Assembly (NCBI RefSeq): GCF_019429535.1
Contig: NZ_JAHXZM010000005.1
Span: forward strand, 124,001 to 188,000
Length of the DNA stretch: 64,000 bases
From: Sphingomonas citricola
GTDB lineage: Bacteria > Pseudomonadota > Alphaproteobacteria > Sphingomonadales > Sphingomonadaceae
Reading direction: 5' to 3'
Within the stretch, counting starts at the first letter, position 1. Every line of letters starts with the position of its first letter. Made by a program: the position numbers and the translations under genes. The notes under the pieces are model-generated. The model saw only the letters and a list, made by a program, of their open reading frames with translations. It was not told where the DNA came from and did no database searches. Shown here one piece after another: positions 26,377 to 40,595 of this stretch.

Positions 26377-27420
26377 ATGTCCACGATCTCGCCCCCCACG
26401 CTCACCATCGGCGAGCCCGCGCCGTGGTTCACCGCGCCGATGCTGGGTCAGGCGACCGGCGCCGATTTCGACAAGGCGGGCGGGCGGCACGTGCTGTTGC
26501 TGCTGTTCGGCACCGCGGCGCATCCCGCCTGTGCGGCGGCGCTGGGGGTGTTGCAGGCCGACCCGTCGATCTTCGCCGACGCGCGTCTCGCGGTGCTGGG
26601 CGTCACGATCGACGGGCGCGACGCGACGAACCCGCAGGTGGTCGCGTTGCAGCGCGCCGGGATGCACATCTTCGTCGATGCCGACCAGCGCGTCAGCCGC
26701 GCCTACGGCGTCGTCGCGGACGGTGCGACCGGTGTGACGCTCCAGCCCTATTGGCTGCTGCTCGACCCGTCGCTGCGCGTCACCGCGCTGTTCCCACTTA
26801 GCGCCGCTGCGGCGGCGATCGCGGCGTTGCGGCAACAGCGCGACGCCGAGCCGGTCGCGGCCGACGCCCCCGCGCTGGTCCTGCCCAACATCGTCGACCC
26901 GGCCTACGCCGCCGAACTGATCGCGCGCCACGCGGGCGACGGCGGGCGCGAGTCGGGCGTGATGCGCCAGGTCGGCGACCGAACGGTCGAGGTGCAGAAC
27001 CACGCGGTGAAGCGCCGGCGCGATTATCTGATCGAGGACGCGGACCTGCAGCTCTACCTGCGCCAGGCGGTGATGCGGCGGCTGGTGCCGATGATCGAGC
27101 GCTGCTTCCAATATCGCCCGACCGAGATCGAGCGCTATCTCGTCTCGTGCTACGACAGCGGCGACGGCGCGCATTTCGCGCCGCACCGCGACAACACGAC
27201 CCCCGCGACCGCACATCGCCGCTTCGCGGTCACGATCAACTTGAACGACGATTACGACGGCGGCGACCTGCGCTTTCCCGAGTTCGGCACGCGCACCTAC
27301 CGGGCGCCCCGCTGCGGCGCGATCGTCTTTTCCTGCTCGCTGCTGCACGAGGTCACGCGGATGACCCGGGGGCGGCGCTACGCGACGCTGCCGTTCCTGT
27401 ACGGCGGCGCGGGGGCGTGA
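26377..27420 (+). CDS. Redoxin-like domain fused to a 2OG-Fe(II) oxygenase (prolyl-4-hydroxylase type)
   Basis: The 347-residue protein has an N-terminal thioredoxin-fold domain (residues about 5-150, [21 protein letters not shown]). A single Cys in HPACAAALG occupies the peroxidatic region, but the usual T-x-x-C context is absent. The C-terminal part (about 165-345) is a double-stranded beta-helix oxygenase: iron ligands in [11 protein letters not shown] (H-x-D) and [19 protein letters not shown] (distal His plus the 2-oxoglutarate Arg). It may hydroxylate a protein or peptide. The stop overlaps the next gene (GTGA). Confidence 0.85.
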   Translation: MSTISPPTLTIGEPAPWFTAPMLGQATGADFDKAGGRHVLLLLFGTAAHPACAAALGVLQADPSIFADARLAVLGVTIDGRDATNPQVVALQRAGMHIFVDADQRVSRAYGVVADGATGVTLQPYWLLLDPSLRVTALFPLSAAAAAIAALRQQRDAEPVAADAPALVLPNIVDPAYAAELIARHAGDGGRESGVMRQVGDRTVEVQNHAVKRRRDYLIEDADLQLYLRQAVMRRLVPMIERCFQYRPTEIERYLVSCYDSGDGAHFAPHRDNTTPATAHRRFAVTINLNDDYDGGDLRFPEFGTRTYRAPRCGAIVFSCSLLHEVTRMTRGRRYATLPFLYGGAGA

Positions 27421-27755
27421 CCACGCTGCTGATCTGGGCGTTCGCGATCATTCTCGCGCCCGTCGCGTTCAGCTTGTTGGTCGCCAAAGTGCTGCGGTTC
27501 GAGCATCCGGTCTGGGTCTTCGCGGTCGCGGCGACGATCCTGCCGGCCATTCCGCTGATCGGCGGCCTGGGCCTGTTCGCGTGGTTCATCGTGGCGGTGA
27601 AAACGCGGCCGCCGAACGTCCCCGATGGCGGCGACGGACCAGCATTCTTCGGCATTATCTTCATCGCGTTCATGCTGCCGTGCCTGCTCGCAGCGCCCGG
27701 CATCGTGTCGGGGTTCCTGGCCGCGCGCATCTTCCGGTGGCTCAGGAACGAGTGA
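27417..27755 (+). CDS. Small three-helix membrane protein, unknown function
   Basis: A 112-residue hydrophobic protein starting at a GTG that overlaps the oxygenase stop codon. Three predicted helices (about residues 4-24, 34-62 and 76-105) and a charged C-terminus (FRWLRNE). I recognise no family. The overlap suggests co-expression with the oxygenase. A strong hairpin follows at 27759. Confidence 0.6.
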   Translation: MTTLLIWAFAIILAPVAFSLLVAKVLRFEHPVWVFAVAATILPAIPLIGGLGLFAWFIVAVKTRPPNVPDGGDGPAFFGIIFIAFMLPCLLAAPGIVSGFLAARIFRWLRNE

Positions 27756-27758
27756 AGG

Positions 27759-27783
27759 TCCCGGCCGCACGAAGCGGCCGGGA
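27759..27783. terminator. Bidirectional hairpin between the membrane protein gene and glmM
   Basis: Perfect 10-bp stem tcccggccgc / gcggccggga with loop acgaa, starting 3 bases past one stop and ending 8 bases before the other. There is no T-run, but its place between convergent genes argues for a shared transcription end. Confidence 0.6.
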
Positions 27784-27791
27784 TGCGACGC

Positions 27792-29132
<1,341 letters not shown>

Positions 29133-29194
29133 CACGCCTTCCATCCGCTTCGCGCTAACGGGCTCCATAACGTTTGGCGGTGAAAAGGGCGATA

Positions 29195-30457
29195 ATGTCG
29201 CAGGCGACCCGAATTTTACTCTCGCTCGTCGTCGGACTGTCGGGCGGTATCGCGCTCGCCGCCTTTGCCCCCGGCTGGGTGCCGGGCGTCGCGGGCGTGG
29301 CGGAGCCGATCGGGTCGGCGTGGCTCCACGGGCTGCAGATGACGATCGTGCCGCTGGTCGTATCGCTGCTGGTGACGGGGGTCGCCGCCACCGCGGAGGC
29401 CGCCAAGGCGGGGCGGCTCGCCGCACGCGCAATCGCGCTCTACGTCGGATTGCTTTTCTGCTCGGCCGCCGCCGCCGCGGTGCTGACGCCGCTCTTTCTT
29501 GAGCTAGTGCCGCTGCCCGCCGCATCGGCCGCCGCGCTTCGCGGCGCGCTGACGGGGGCGCAGGCGATCCCCGAGGTACCGCCGCTGGGTGAGTTCCTGG
29601 CCGGCGTCGTGCCCTCGAACGTCGTCAAGGCAGCGGGCGACAATGCGTTCCTGTCGCTGATCATCTTCACGCTCGTGTTCGCGTTCGCGCTCGGGCGGAT
29701 CGAGCCCGAGCTTCGCGTCCTGCTGACCAAGTTCTTCACCGCGCTGCGCGACACGATGCTGGTCGTGATCGACTGGGTGCTGTGGATCGCACCGATCGGC
29801 GTGTTCGCGCTCGCGCTGGTGGTCGGCGCGCGCGCGGGTACCGGCGCGTTCGGCGCGCTGGTGCATTACATCCTGACCGTGGTCGCGGTCGGCGTCGTCG
29901 TCTCGCTGTTCGCCTATCCGCTCGCGCTGATCGGCGCGCGGCTGCCGCTCGGCCGGTTCGTGCGCGCGGCGCTGCCCGCGCAGGTGGTCGCGATCAGCAC
30001 GCAATCCTCGCTCGCCTCGCTGCCCGCGATGCTGGAAGGCACACGCGCGGCGGGCGTGCCCGTGCGCGTCGGCGGGGTGACGCTGCCGCTCGCGGTCGCG
30101 GTGTTCCGCGCGACGGGACCGGCGATGAACCTGGCGGTCGCGATCTACGTCGCGCGCTGGTTCGGGGTGGAGCTGACGTTCGGGACGATCGCGACCGCGA
30201 CCGTCGTCGCAACGCTGACGTCATTGGGATCGGTCAGCCTGCCCGGCACGGTCAGCTACGTCAGCGCAATCGCGCCGGTGGCAGCGACGCTCGGCGCACC
30301 GGTCGCCCCGCTCGGGCTGCTGGTGGCCGTCGAGACGATACCCGACATCATCCGCACCGTCGGCAACGTGACGATGGACATCGCGACCACCGCGCTGCTC
30401 GGGCGCGGCGCCGAGCCCGCGGTGGAGGACGACGCGCTGGTCGAACTGCCCGCCTAG
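29195..30457 (+). CDS. Dicarboxylate/amino acid:cation symporter (DAACS family)
   Basis: A 420-residue transporter with about eight helices plus two re-entrant loops. Family landmarks are [16 protein letters not shown] early on, [25 protein letters not shown] in the middle, the serine-rich hairpin [13 protein letters not shown], and the substrate/cation site [19 protein letters not shown], here in place of the usual NMDGT. Residues differ at that site, so the substrate may not be a standard dicarboxylate. Start at 29195 is preferred over a TTG at 29174 because AAGGG lies 6 bases upstream. Confidence 0.85.
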   Translation: MSQATRILLSLVVGLSGGIALAAFAPGWVPGVAGVAEPIGSAWLHGLQMTIVPLVVSLLVTGVAATAEAAKAGRLAARAIALYVGLLFCSAAAAAVLTPLFLELVPLPAASAAALRGALTGAQAIPEVPPLGEFLAGVVPSNVVKAAGDNAFLSLIIFTLVFAFALGRIEPELRVLLTKFFTALRDTMLVVIDWVLWIAPIGVFALALVVGARAGTGAFGALVHYILTVVAVGVVVSLFAYPLALIGARLPLGRFVRAALPAQVVAISTQSSLASLPAMLEGTRAAGVPVRVGGVTLPLAVAVFRATGPAMNLAVAIYVARWFGVELTFGTIATATVVATLTSLGSVSLPGTVSYVSAIAPVAATLGAPVAPLGLLVAVETIPDIIRTVGNVTMDIATTALLGRGAEPAVEDDALVELPA

Positions 30458-30474
30458 CGCGCGCCGACGAGGCG

Positions 30475-30518
30475 TTGACCGGGGTTTGGAAACGACTTAT
30501 TGACACCTTTGTCAGTAA
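30475..30518 (+). promoter_or_regulatory. coq4 promoter overlapped by a TetR-type palindrome
   Basis: TTGACC (30475-30480), a 17-base spacer and TATTGA (30498-30503) form a plausible promoter. Over its -10 lies a 22-base inverted repeat, TTATTGACA-CCTT-TGTCAGTAA (30497-30518), with 8 of 9 arm bases paired. The arm and spacing resemble operators of TetR-family repressors. AAGGAG at 30517-30522 follows as ribosome binding site. No TetR-type gene is in the window. Confidence 0.5.
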
Positions 30519-30529
30519 GGAGTCGACCC

Positions 30530-31327
30530 ATGGCTACCCTTCCCCCCTTTCCCGGCACCGACGGCAGGCGCGACTGGCGCACCGCGATCGACGCGATCAA
30601 GAAACTGATGAACAACGGCGACGACACGCAGCAGGTGTTCCGCATCATGCGCGCGCTGAACGTCGGCAATGCGCCCGAGAATTACGCGAAACTGATCGCG
30701 ACCGAGAAGGGCGGCCGCATCGCGCAGGACCACGTCGAGCTGGCCGAGCGCTTCACCGACCCCGCCTTTGTCGCAAGCTTCGCGCCCGGCACGGTCGGCG
30801 CGGCATACCGGCACTTCCTCGAGAGCACGGGGTATTCCGCCGACGGGCTGGTGGCGGTGAGCAAGCTTGCCCCCGACGAGGACGACATGGTCCACCCCTA
30901 CGCCTGGATGGGCCGGCGCATCCGCGACACGCACGACATCTGGCACGTGCTGACGGGCTATCAGGCGGACGAGAGCCTGGGCGAGGCGGCGCTGGTCGCG
31001 TTCAGCTACGCGCAGGTCGGCGGGCTCGGCTGGGCGTTCATCGCCGCGGCAGCCTCGCTCAAGAGCCTGAACGTCACCAAGGGAACGTTGTTCTCCAAGG
31101 CGGTGATCGAGGGTTATCGTCACGGTCGCGCGGCGAAATGGATTTCGGGCGAGGATTACCTCGAATTGCTTCACGAGCCGATCGACGAGGCGCGGCGGCG
31201 GCTGAACATCAAGGAGCCGGTGGCGTATCGCCGCGCGCAGCGCGAGCTCGGCCCGGCGATGGCATCGTACTTGAGCGCGCAAAAGGCACGCAACACCGCA
31301 GCGGAGCCCGAACGGCTGGCGGCCTGA
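30530..31327 (+). CDS. Coq4-family protein (ubiquinone biosynthesis)
   Basis: The 265-residue product carries the Coq4 signature: RRIRDTHDIWHVLTGYQADESLGE (residues about 120-143), containing the HDxxH-x11-E metal-binding motif. In eukaryotes COQ4 helps assemble the CoQ complex and acts in C1 decarboxylation/hydroxylation; many alphaproteobacteria have homologues whose exact step is less clear. The ATG at 30530 has a good ribosome binding site. The C-terminus is an Ala/Arg-rich tail. With coq7 and ubiA it is the third ubiquinone gene in the window, though not in an operon with them. Confidence 0.85.
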   Translation: MATLPPFPGTDGRRDWRTAIDAIKKLMNNGDDTQQVFRIMRALNVGNAPENYAKLIATEKGGRIAQDHVELAERFTDPAFVASFAPGTVGAAYRHFLESTGYSADGLVAVSKLAPDEDDMVHPYAWMGRRIRDTHDIWHVLTGYQADESLGEAALVAFSYAQVGGLGWAFIAAAASLKSLNVTKGTLFSKAVIEGYRHGRAAKWISGEDYLELLHEPIDEARRRLNIKEPVAYRRAQRELGPAMASYLSAQKARNTAAEPERLAA

Positions 31328-31362
31328 GCATTTCAGGGCCTCCGCATCGATCGACGGTCGGT

Positions 31363-31429
31363 GTGGTTGGTTGCGCGGAACCTGCCCGCGCGAGCGCGTG
31401 GACGTTCGTCGCGCGTTCGGGTGAACCAC
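31363..31429 (+). other. Possible three-stem RNA fold between coq4 and recF
   Basis: Outer arms GTGGTT (31363-31368) and AACCAC (31424-31429) enclose two stems: GCGCGG (31373-31378) with CCGCGC (31386-31391), and GCGCG (31394-31398) with CGCGC (31410-31414). It is not a tRNA: arm lengths and the T-arm do not fit. In GC-rich DNA such pairing can arise by chance. The rest of the 166-base gap shows nothing clear. Confidence 0.25.
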
Positions 31430-31493
31430 CCCGGTCGCCGCGCCGGCGTTTGTCTGTGTCGGCGGCGATGAAAGCGCGCTACGGACCGACGCG

Positions 31494-32531
31494 ATGCTGT
31501 CGCGGCTGGTGCTCACTGACTTTCGCAACCATGCGGACTTGGCATTGCAGCCGGCGGGCGGGTTCGTCGTGCTGACGGGACACAACGGCGCCGGCAAGAC
31601 CAACGTGCTCGAGGCGGTATCGCTGCTGGCGCCGGGACGGGGCCTGCGCCGCGCCGGGCTGTCGCAGATGGCGCGCAGCGACGGTCCGGGCGGGTTCGGG
31701 GTCGCCGCGACGCTCGCCGACGGTGTCGAGATCGCGACCGGTACGCTGGCGAGCGCGCCCGAGCGGCGGGTGGTGCGCGTCAGCGGCGCGAACGCGAGTG
31801 CGGCCGCGCTTGCCGAGCGGCTGTCGGTGCTGTGGCTGACCCCGGCGATGGACCGGCTGTTCGTCGAGCCCGCGAGCGAGCGGCGGCGCTTTCTAGATCG
31901 GCTGACGCTGGCGCTGCTGCCGGGCCACGCGAGCGAGACGCAGCGCTACGAGCGCGCGATGCGCGACCGCAACCGGCTGCTGGCTGATGAAAACCCCGAA
32001 CCCGCCTGGCTCGACGCGCTGGAGGCGCAGATGGTGCGCCACGGCGTCGCGCTCGACGCGGCGCGGCAGACCACGGTAGCGGCGCTGGGGGAACGGTTGC
32101 AGGATGCGCCCGCGCTCGATTTCCCGCGCGCGTCGATCACGCTCGAGGGCTGGGGCGACGACGCCGACGCATTCGCCGCGGCGCTGCGCCACGGCCGCGC
32201 GCGCGACGCGGCGGCGGGCCGCGCGCTCGTCGGGCCGCACCGCGTCGACCTGTCGGTGACGCACGTCGACAAGGCGGCGCCCGCGGCGCTTGCCTCGACG
32301 GGCGAGCAGAAGGCGCTGCTGCTCTGCATGGTCCTCGCGCATGCCGAACTCGTGGCGGAACGTCGCGGTAGCCCGCCGGTGCTGCTGCTCGACGAAGTGG
32401 CCGCGCACCTCGATCCCGCTCGGCGCGCCGCGCTGTTCGCGCGGCTGGCCGGGCGGGGACAGGTTTGGATGACGGGCACCGAACGCGCGCTGTTCGACGC
32501 CGCAGGCGACGCGATGCACGTGACGTTATGA
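31494..32531 (+). CDS. recF: DNA replication/repair protein RecF
   Basis: RecF loads RecA at gaps with RecO and RecR. The 345-residue SMC-like ATPase has the Walker [14 protein letters not shown] (residues about 29-41), the conserved LTDFRNH start, [12 protein letters not shown], the signature [19 protein letters not shown] and Walker [14 protein letters not shown]. Length is slightly short but complete. No dnaA, dnaN or DnaA boxes are seen nearby, so the classical dnaA-dnaN-recF-gyrB order is broken up here; gyrB lies 2.4 kb downstream. Confidence 0.94.
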   Translation: MLSRLVLTDFRNHADLALQPAGGFVVLTGHNGAGKTNVLEAVSLLAPGRGLRRAGLSQMARSDGPGGFGVAATLADGVEIATGTLASAPERRVVRVSGANASAAALAERLSVLWLTPAMDRLFVEPASERRRFLDRLTLALLPGHASETQRYERAMRDRNRLLADENPEPAWLDALEAQMVRHGVALDAARQTTVAALGERLQDAPALDFPRASITLEGWGDDADAFAAALRHGRARDAAAGRALVGPHRVDLSVTHVDKAAPAALASTGEQKALLLCMVLAHAELVAERRGSPPVLLLDEVAAHLDPARRAALFARLAGRGQVWMTGTERALFDAAGDAMHVTL

Positions 32532-32803
32532 GCCGTGCGGGTCGATCGAGCGACGCGGGGAAACGTGCCAGGCGGAACGGATCGCGGCCGGCGCCGGTTG
32601 ACCTATCGATCAGACCATCGCGACCGACGCGGTGCGACAGGGTGAACGGGGGTGAGCGCGCATGACCGAGGTTTCGCCCTGCCGCCGTGGCCCGCCACCA
32701 TCTGCGGTGACGCGTCATCCGCGCTGATCACCCCCTTCCCGCTTCGCCATCGCCCGGTGCCGACGCGCACACGCGGTCCGAATGGCGCCGGGGCTGGCGC
32801 GTC

Positions 32804-34009
32804 GTGCTCGCGGCGCTGCTGGGCGCGGGGTTCGGACCGGGGCTGTACCAGAATCTGTCGAGCCTGTTCACGCCGGGGCTGGAGCGTGAGTTCGGCTGGT
32901 CGCGCGGCGACATCTCCACTGCGGCCGGGCTCGCGCTGATCGGAGCGCTGATCGCGCCGTTCGTCGGACGCGTCGCCGACCGCGTCGGCGTGCGCCCGGT
33001 GATCGTCGCGTCCTCCGCGGTTCTGGTAGTCGCATATCTGCTGCTGGCGAGCGTCGGCGGCGCGATCTGGCATTATCAGGCGTGCGTCGTGCTGCTGGTG
33101 CTCGCGGTGCCGGGCACGAGCAGCCTCGTCTACGGCAAGATGATCGCGCTGCGGTTCGAGCAGCATCGCGGCACCGCGCTCGCGATCGCGACCTCTGGCC
33201 TCGCGGTGATGACGATCGTAGCCGCACCTGCACTCGGACGCGTGATCGACGTCTGGGGCTGGCGACGCGGGTTCGTCGCGCTATCGATCGCGAGCGCGCT
33301 CGCGCTGCCGTTGATCCTGCTGGTGATCCGCCCGACCTCGGTGCTCGCCAAGCCGACGATCGTCGACCACGGGCAGCCGCCGTTGGTGGTCGAGGGCATG
33401 TCTGCGGGGGAGGCGCGGCGCGATCCGCGGTTCTGGTGCGTCGTCGGCGGCGCGATGCTGGTCAATCTAGCGACCACCGGGCTCGTCACGCAGATCGTCC
33501 CGCTGGGGCTCGAGATGGGGCTGAGCAGCGGCGAGGCAGCGGTCCTCCTGACCAGTTTCGGCGCCAGTGCGATCGCGGGGCGATTGCTGATCGGCGCGTT
33601 GATCGACCGGGTCCGCCCGCAGCCCGCCGCCGCGGTCTTCGCGATCGTCTCCGCGCTCGCGTTCGTCGCGCTCGCCTGGGGATCGTCGAACCTCGCGATC
33701 GCATTCGTGCTCGTGTTCCTCGCCGGATTGATGAACGGCGCGGAGAACGACCTGCTGCCGTTCCTTGCCGCGCGACTGTTCGGATTGCGCGCGTTCGGCG
33801 AGATCTACGGCAGCGCGATCCCGCTGACGCTGATCGGTACCGCGATCGGCATCATCGGGTTCGGGCGGCTGCACGACCTGACGGGCAATTACGATGCTGC
33901 GCTGATCGTCGGTGCGGTGGCGCTGCTGGGTGCCGGGGGATGCTTCCTGTCGCTGCGCGATCGCGCGCTGCCGCCTGTGACCTCGTCCGAGCGCCTGAAC
34001 GACGCCTGA
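32804..34009 (+). CDS. MFS transporter (possibly missing its proper start)
   Basis: A 401-residue, 12-helix MFS protein (residues 1-20 already helix 1; GRVADRVGVRPVI is the loop-2 motif; a second GRLLIGALIDRVRPQ in the other half). Coding potential continues upstream in the same frame (SEWRRGWRV precedes the GTG at 32804) back to a stop at 32708, but that stretch holds no ATG, GTG, TTG or CTG. Either GTG 32804 is used, giving a very short N-terminus, or the true start was lost by a frameshift. Monocarboxylate-type transporters are the nearest group. Substrate unknown. Confidence 0.75.
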   Translation: MLAALLGAGFGPGLYQNLSSLFTPGLEREFGWSRGDISTAAGLALIGALIAPFVGRVADRVGVRPVIVASSAVLVVAYLLLASVGGAIWHYQACVVLLVLAVPGTSSLVYGKMIALRFEQHRGTALAIATSGLAVMTIVAAPALGRVIDVWGWRRGFVALSIASALALPLILLVIRPTSVLAKPTIVDHGQPPLVVEGMSAGEARRDPRFWCVVGGAMLVNLATTGLVTQIVPLGLEMGLSSGEAAVLLTSFGASAIAGRLLIGALIDRVRPQPAAAVFAIVSALAFVALAWGSSNLAIAFVLVFLAGLMNGAENDLLPFLAARLFGLRAFGEIYGSAIPLTLIGTAIGIIGFGRLHDLTGNYDAALIVGAVALLGAGGCFLSLRDRALPPVTSSERLNDA

Positions 34010-34087
34010 CGATTCCGGCCAACCCAGGTTAAACCGAATCGGTCGATACGCGTTCGCGAGCCCGGGGGTTATTCAGGAGTTGAACGC

Positions 34088-37484
<3,397 letters not shown>

Positions 37485-37493
37485 GGCAACGGC

Positions 37494-37514
37494 GGGGGCC
37501 GCGCCCTTCTTTTT
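37494..37514 (+). terminator. Rho-independent terminator of gyrB
   Basis: Stem GGGGGC / GCCCTT (two G-T pairs) with loop CGC, followed by CTTTTT, 9 bases past the gyrB stop. A second perfect 7-bp hairpin, gcaacgc / gcgttgc (37538-37557), lies further on. The remaining bases up to 37705 show no gene. Confidence 0.5.
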
Positions 37515-37705
37515 AAAGGAGAGGGACGTGCGGCGGCGCAACGCGATGATGCGTTGCCCGCCTTGCTTGCGACGGGCTGGGGCATAGGGTCCGCGTTGCC
37601 CCGTCGTCTTGGCAAGAGAGCGATGGGCCGACCCCGCGCTGCGGATCGAGTCCCGGCACGGGTGATTGTGTCGGTCATGGTCTCCCGCCTGCCCCTCGAT
37701 CGCGC

Positions 37706-38791
37706 GTGAACGCGCGCCTCGCCCGCGTGCCGCTCGACGCGCGGCGGGTCGACGCGATCGAGTGCGTCGTCTCGGTCCTGCTCGCGATCACGCTGGCGCA
37801 CTGGACGGGCGCGCGAAACGTCAGCTGGGCGGCGTTCTCGGGCTATATGGTGATGCGCGGGCACGTGTCGGAGACGATGCTGCGCGGGCTGTTGCGGATC
37901 GTCGGGACGAGCGTCGGCGCCGCGCTCGCGCTCGCGCTGGTGCCGTGGGCGACGCGCGGACCGGCCACGATGTCGCTGGCGCTGGCGGCGGTGACGCTGC
38001 CGACGCTCTACGCCGCGCTGACCGCCAAGCGCGCCTATGCGTGGCTGTTCGTCGCGGCGACCTTCGCGATGATCGTGCTGGACGCCGCCGAACACTCCGG
38101 TGCCGCGCTGCGCGCGCTGGTCGCGACGCGCGTGCTCGAGGTCGCGGTCGGCACGCTCGCCTGCGTGCTCGTCAGTCTCGCCTCGACGCTGACGCTCCGG
38201 CGCTGGTGGCCCGCCGCCGCGGCCGCGCGGGCGGTGCGCCAGCCGTGGCACCCCGATGCGTGGCGGCACGCGGCGCAGGGCAGCGTCGCGGTCGCGCTGC
38301 TGCCGTGGATCGCGCAAGCGGTCGACGTGCCCGAGATCGCGCAGGGCGCGGTCACGATCCTCGCGGTGATGATGGTGCCGTTGACGGGTTTGCGCGCGGG
38401 CGGATTGCGACCGGTATCAGCGCGGCTGGGGCAGCGCGTGCTCGGCTGCGTCGCGGGCGCTGGCTATGCCGGCGTGGTGCTGCTGCTCCACGTCTCGACG
38501 GGGGTGCTGATGCTCGCGGTGGCAGCGGGGGTCGCGGCCGGGCGGCTGGCGGAGAACGGCTGGCGCGCGCAAAGCTATGTCGGCACGCAGTTCGTGCTCG
38601 CGGTGCTGGTGACGCTGGTGCCCGACCGGATCGAGCAGGCGGCGGTCGCGCCCGCGCTCGCGCGGCTCGCGGGGATCGCGGTCGGGCTCGCGGTGCTCGA
38701 GCCGGTGCTGGTCGCGTGGCACCTACTGTCGCGGCGCGACGCAGGCGCGCGTCCCGGCGACGTGCCGGCCACGGGACCGGGCGGGCCGTAG
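37706..38791 (+). CDS. FUSC family membrane protein (fusaric acid resistance/YccS-like)
   Basis: A 361-residue protein with two repeats of about five hydrophobic helices each, matching the FUSC domain of aromatic-acid efflux (AaeB) and fusaric acid resistance proteins. The motif NVSWAAFSGYMVMRGHVSETMLRGLLRIVGTSVGAA in the first half, and a similar AQGAVTILAVMMVPLTGLRAGGLRPVSARLGQRVLGC in the second, are the repeat. It lacks the cytosolic domain of full-size proteins. Probably exports aromatic compounds; no partner HlyD protein is adjacent. Confidence 0.78.
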   Translation: MNARLARVPLDARRVDAIECVVSVLLAITLAHWTGARNVSWAAFSGYMVMRGHVSETMLRGLLRIVGTSVGAALALALVPWATRGPATMSLALAAVTLPTLYAALTAKRAYAWLFVAATFAMIVLDAAEHSGAALRALVATRVLEVAVGTLACVLVSLASTLTLRRWWPAAAAARAVRQPWHPDAWRHAAQGSVAVALLPWIAQAVDVPEIAQGAVTILAVMMVPLTGLRAGGLRPVSARLGQRVLGCVAGAGYAGVVLLLHVSTGVLMLAVAAGVAAGRLAENGWRAQSYVGTQFVLAVLVTLVPDRIEQAAVAPALARLAGIAVGLAVLEPVLVAWHLLSRRDAGARPGDVPATGPGGP

Positions 38792-38855
38792 AACCGCGCG
38801 GCTCCCTGAAGCGTTCGCGCCCGCAGGATCAGATCGGACACGTGGGAAGACGAAC

Positions 38856-39710
38856 ATGGACATCGGTTTTGTCGGCTTGGGCCGGATGGGCATCGGCATG
38901 GCGCGCAACCTGGCGGCGGCGGGACACCGCGTCCGCGCGTGGAACCGCTCCGCGGTCGACGCGGACGAGTTGCCGGAGATCGAGGTGGTGGGCGACGCCG
39001 CGGACGCGTTCGATGCCGAGGTCGTGTTCACCATGCTCGCCGACGATGCCGCGATCCGGCAGGTCATCCTCGACGCCGGACTGCTCGCGCGGGCGCGACC
39101 GGGGCTGGTCCATGTCGTCAGCGCGACGATCGCGGTCGAGTTCGCGCGCGAACTCGCCGCGGCGCATGAGGCAGCGGGGCTCGGTTACGTGTCCGCGCCA
39201 GTGTTCGGGCGGCCCGACGCGGCAGCGGCGGCGAAGCTCAACGTCGTCGCGGCGGGCAAGCACGACGCGGTGGCGCGCGTTCGTCCGCTGCTCGACGCGA
39301 TCGGGCAGCGCACCTTCGTGCTCGGCGAGGAACCGAGCCAAGCGAACGCCGCCAAGGTCGCGGGCAACATGCTGATCGCGATGACGATCGAGGCGCTGGG
39401 CGAGGCGATGACGCTGACCGAGGCGCACGGGCTGTCGCGCGCCGATTTCCTCGAGATCGCAACGGGCACGTTGTTCGGCTGCCCCGCGTTCCACACCTAC
39501 GGCGGCAAGATCGTGGACGGTGATTTCGAGCCGGGCTTCGTCATGAAGCTGGGGTTGAAGGACCTGCGCCTCGCGACCGCGGCGGGGGAGGCATCGGGCC
39601 GCGCGCTGCCGATGCTCGACGCGGTGCGCGGGCAGATGGAGCGCGCGATCGACGCCGGAATGGAGATGCGCGACTGGAGCGCGCTCGCCGATTATACGAT
39701 CCGCGGCTAG
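38856..39710 (+). CDS. NAD(P)-dependent beta-hydroxyacid dehydrogenase (3-hydroxyisobutyrate dehydrogenase family)
   Basis: A 284-residue enzyme with the Rossmann motif GFVGLGRMGIGMARNLAAAGH (residues 4-24), the substrate motif YVSAPVFGRPDAA (about 108-120), the catalytic Lys in ANAAKVAGNMLIA (about 168) and the C-terminal helical domain with KLGLKDLRLA. This is the 6-phosphogluconate/3-hydroxyisobutyrate dehydrogenase superfamily; it could act on tartronate semialdehyde, succinic semialdehyde or 3-hydroxyisobutyrate. An SDR gene follows by 63 bases. Confidence 0.88.
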   Translation: MDIGFVGLGRMGIGMARNLAAAGHRVRAWNRSAVDADELPEIEVVGDAADAFDAEVVFTMLADDAAIRQVILDAGLLARARPGLVHVVSATIAVEFARELAAAHEAAGLGYVSAPVFGRPDAAAAAKLNVVAAGKHDAVARVRPLLDAIGQRTFVLGEEPSQANAAKVAGNMLIAMTIEALGEAMTLTEAHGLSRADFLEIATGTLFGCPAFHTYGGKIVDGDFEPGFVMKLGLKDLRLATAAGEASGRALPMLDAVRGQMERAIDAGMEMRDWSALADYTIRG

Positions 39711-39773
39711 GCGAATTGCGCTCGCCGAATGATCGGCTAGGCTCGCGCTCAACGAAAGAGTGGGAGAGCATCG

Positions 39774-40556
39774 ATGGCGTACGCCCCCTTCGATCTGACG
39801 GGCAGGGTCGCGCTGATCACCGGCGGTAACGGCGGGATCGGGCTCGGCATGGCGGACGCGCTGGCGCAGGCCGGCGCGGACGTCGTGATCTGGGGCAACA
39901 ACCCGGCGAAGAACGCCGCCGCCGAGGCGCAGCTCGCCGCGCACGGGCGTCGCGTGGCGGCAGTGGCGGTCGACGTCACCGATGAGCAGGCGGTCGAGGC
40001 GGGGATTGCCGACGTGGTGGCGCGCATGGGGCGGCTCGACTTCGTCGCGGCAAATGCGGGTACGGGGAAAAGCGCCCCCGCGTTCGACCAGTTCCCGACC
40101 GAGACGTGGCGACGCGTCCTCGCGGTCAATCTGGACGGGGTGTTCTGGACGCTGCGCGCGGCTGCGCGTCACATGCGCACGCGCGCCGAGGCGGGTGATC
40201 CGGGCGGGTCGCTGATCGTCACCTCGTCGACCAGTGCGATCCACGGCGCGCCGCGCAACCAGGCCTATGCCGCCAGCAAGGGCGCGGTGCTGTCGATGAT
40301 CCGCGGGATCGCGGTGGAATATGCCCGCTTCGGCGTGCGCGCGAATGCGGTGCTGCCGGGCTGGGTCCGCTCCGACATGACCGGCAGTCTGCAGGAAAAC
40401 GAGAAGTTCAACGAACGCGTCATCGCCCGCGTGCCCGTGCGCCGCTGGGGCGAGCCCGCGGATTTCGGCGGCGTCGCGGTCTATCTGGTGAGCGACGCGT
40501 CGCGCTTTCACACCGGCGATTCGCTCGTCATCGACGGGGGATATACCGTCTTCTGA
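39774..40556 (+). CDS. SDR family oxidoreductase
   Basis: A 260-residue classical SDR: ALITGGNGGIGLGMAD at residues 12-27, AANAGTGKSA in place of NNAG, the catalytic Ser in TSSTSAIHGAPRNQAYAASKGA with Tyr-Lys, and VIDGGYTVF at the end. It resembles 3-oxoacyl-ACP reductase or gluconate 5-dehydrogenase relatives. A GGGAGAG ribosome binding site precedes it. With the hydroxyacid dehydrogenase upstream it may form a small catabolic operon. Confidence 0.87.
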   Translation: MAYAPFDLTGRVALITGGNGGIGLGMADALAQAGADVVIWGNNPAKNAAAEAQLAAHGRRVAAVAVDVTDEQAVEAGIADVVARMGRLDFVAANAGTGKSAPAFDQFPTETWRRVLAVNLDGVFWTLRAAARHMRTRAEAGDPGGSLIVTSSTSAIHGAPRNQAYAASKGAVLSMIRGIAVEYARFGVRANAVLPGWVRSDMTGSLQENEKFNERVIARVPVRRWGEPADFGGVAVYLVSDASRFHTGDSLVIDGGYTVF

Positions 40557-40561
40557 CGTGG

Positions 40562-40589
40562 CGGCCCCGCCCCGACGGGGGCGAGGCCG
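40562..40589. terminator. Hairpin between convergent SDR and GH130 genes
   Basis: Arms cggcc (40562-40566) and ggccg (40585-40589) enclose a second GC stem (cgcccc/ggggcg) around loop bases near 40575. The 39-base gap holds nothing else. No T-run. Confidence 0.45.
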
Positions 40590-40595
40590 GACCGA

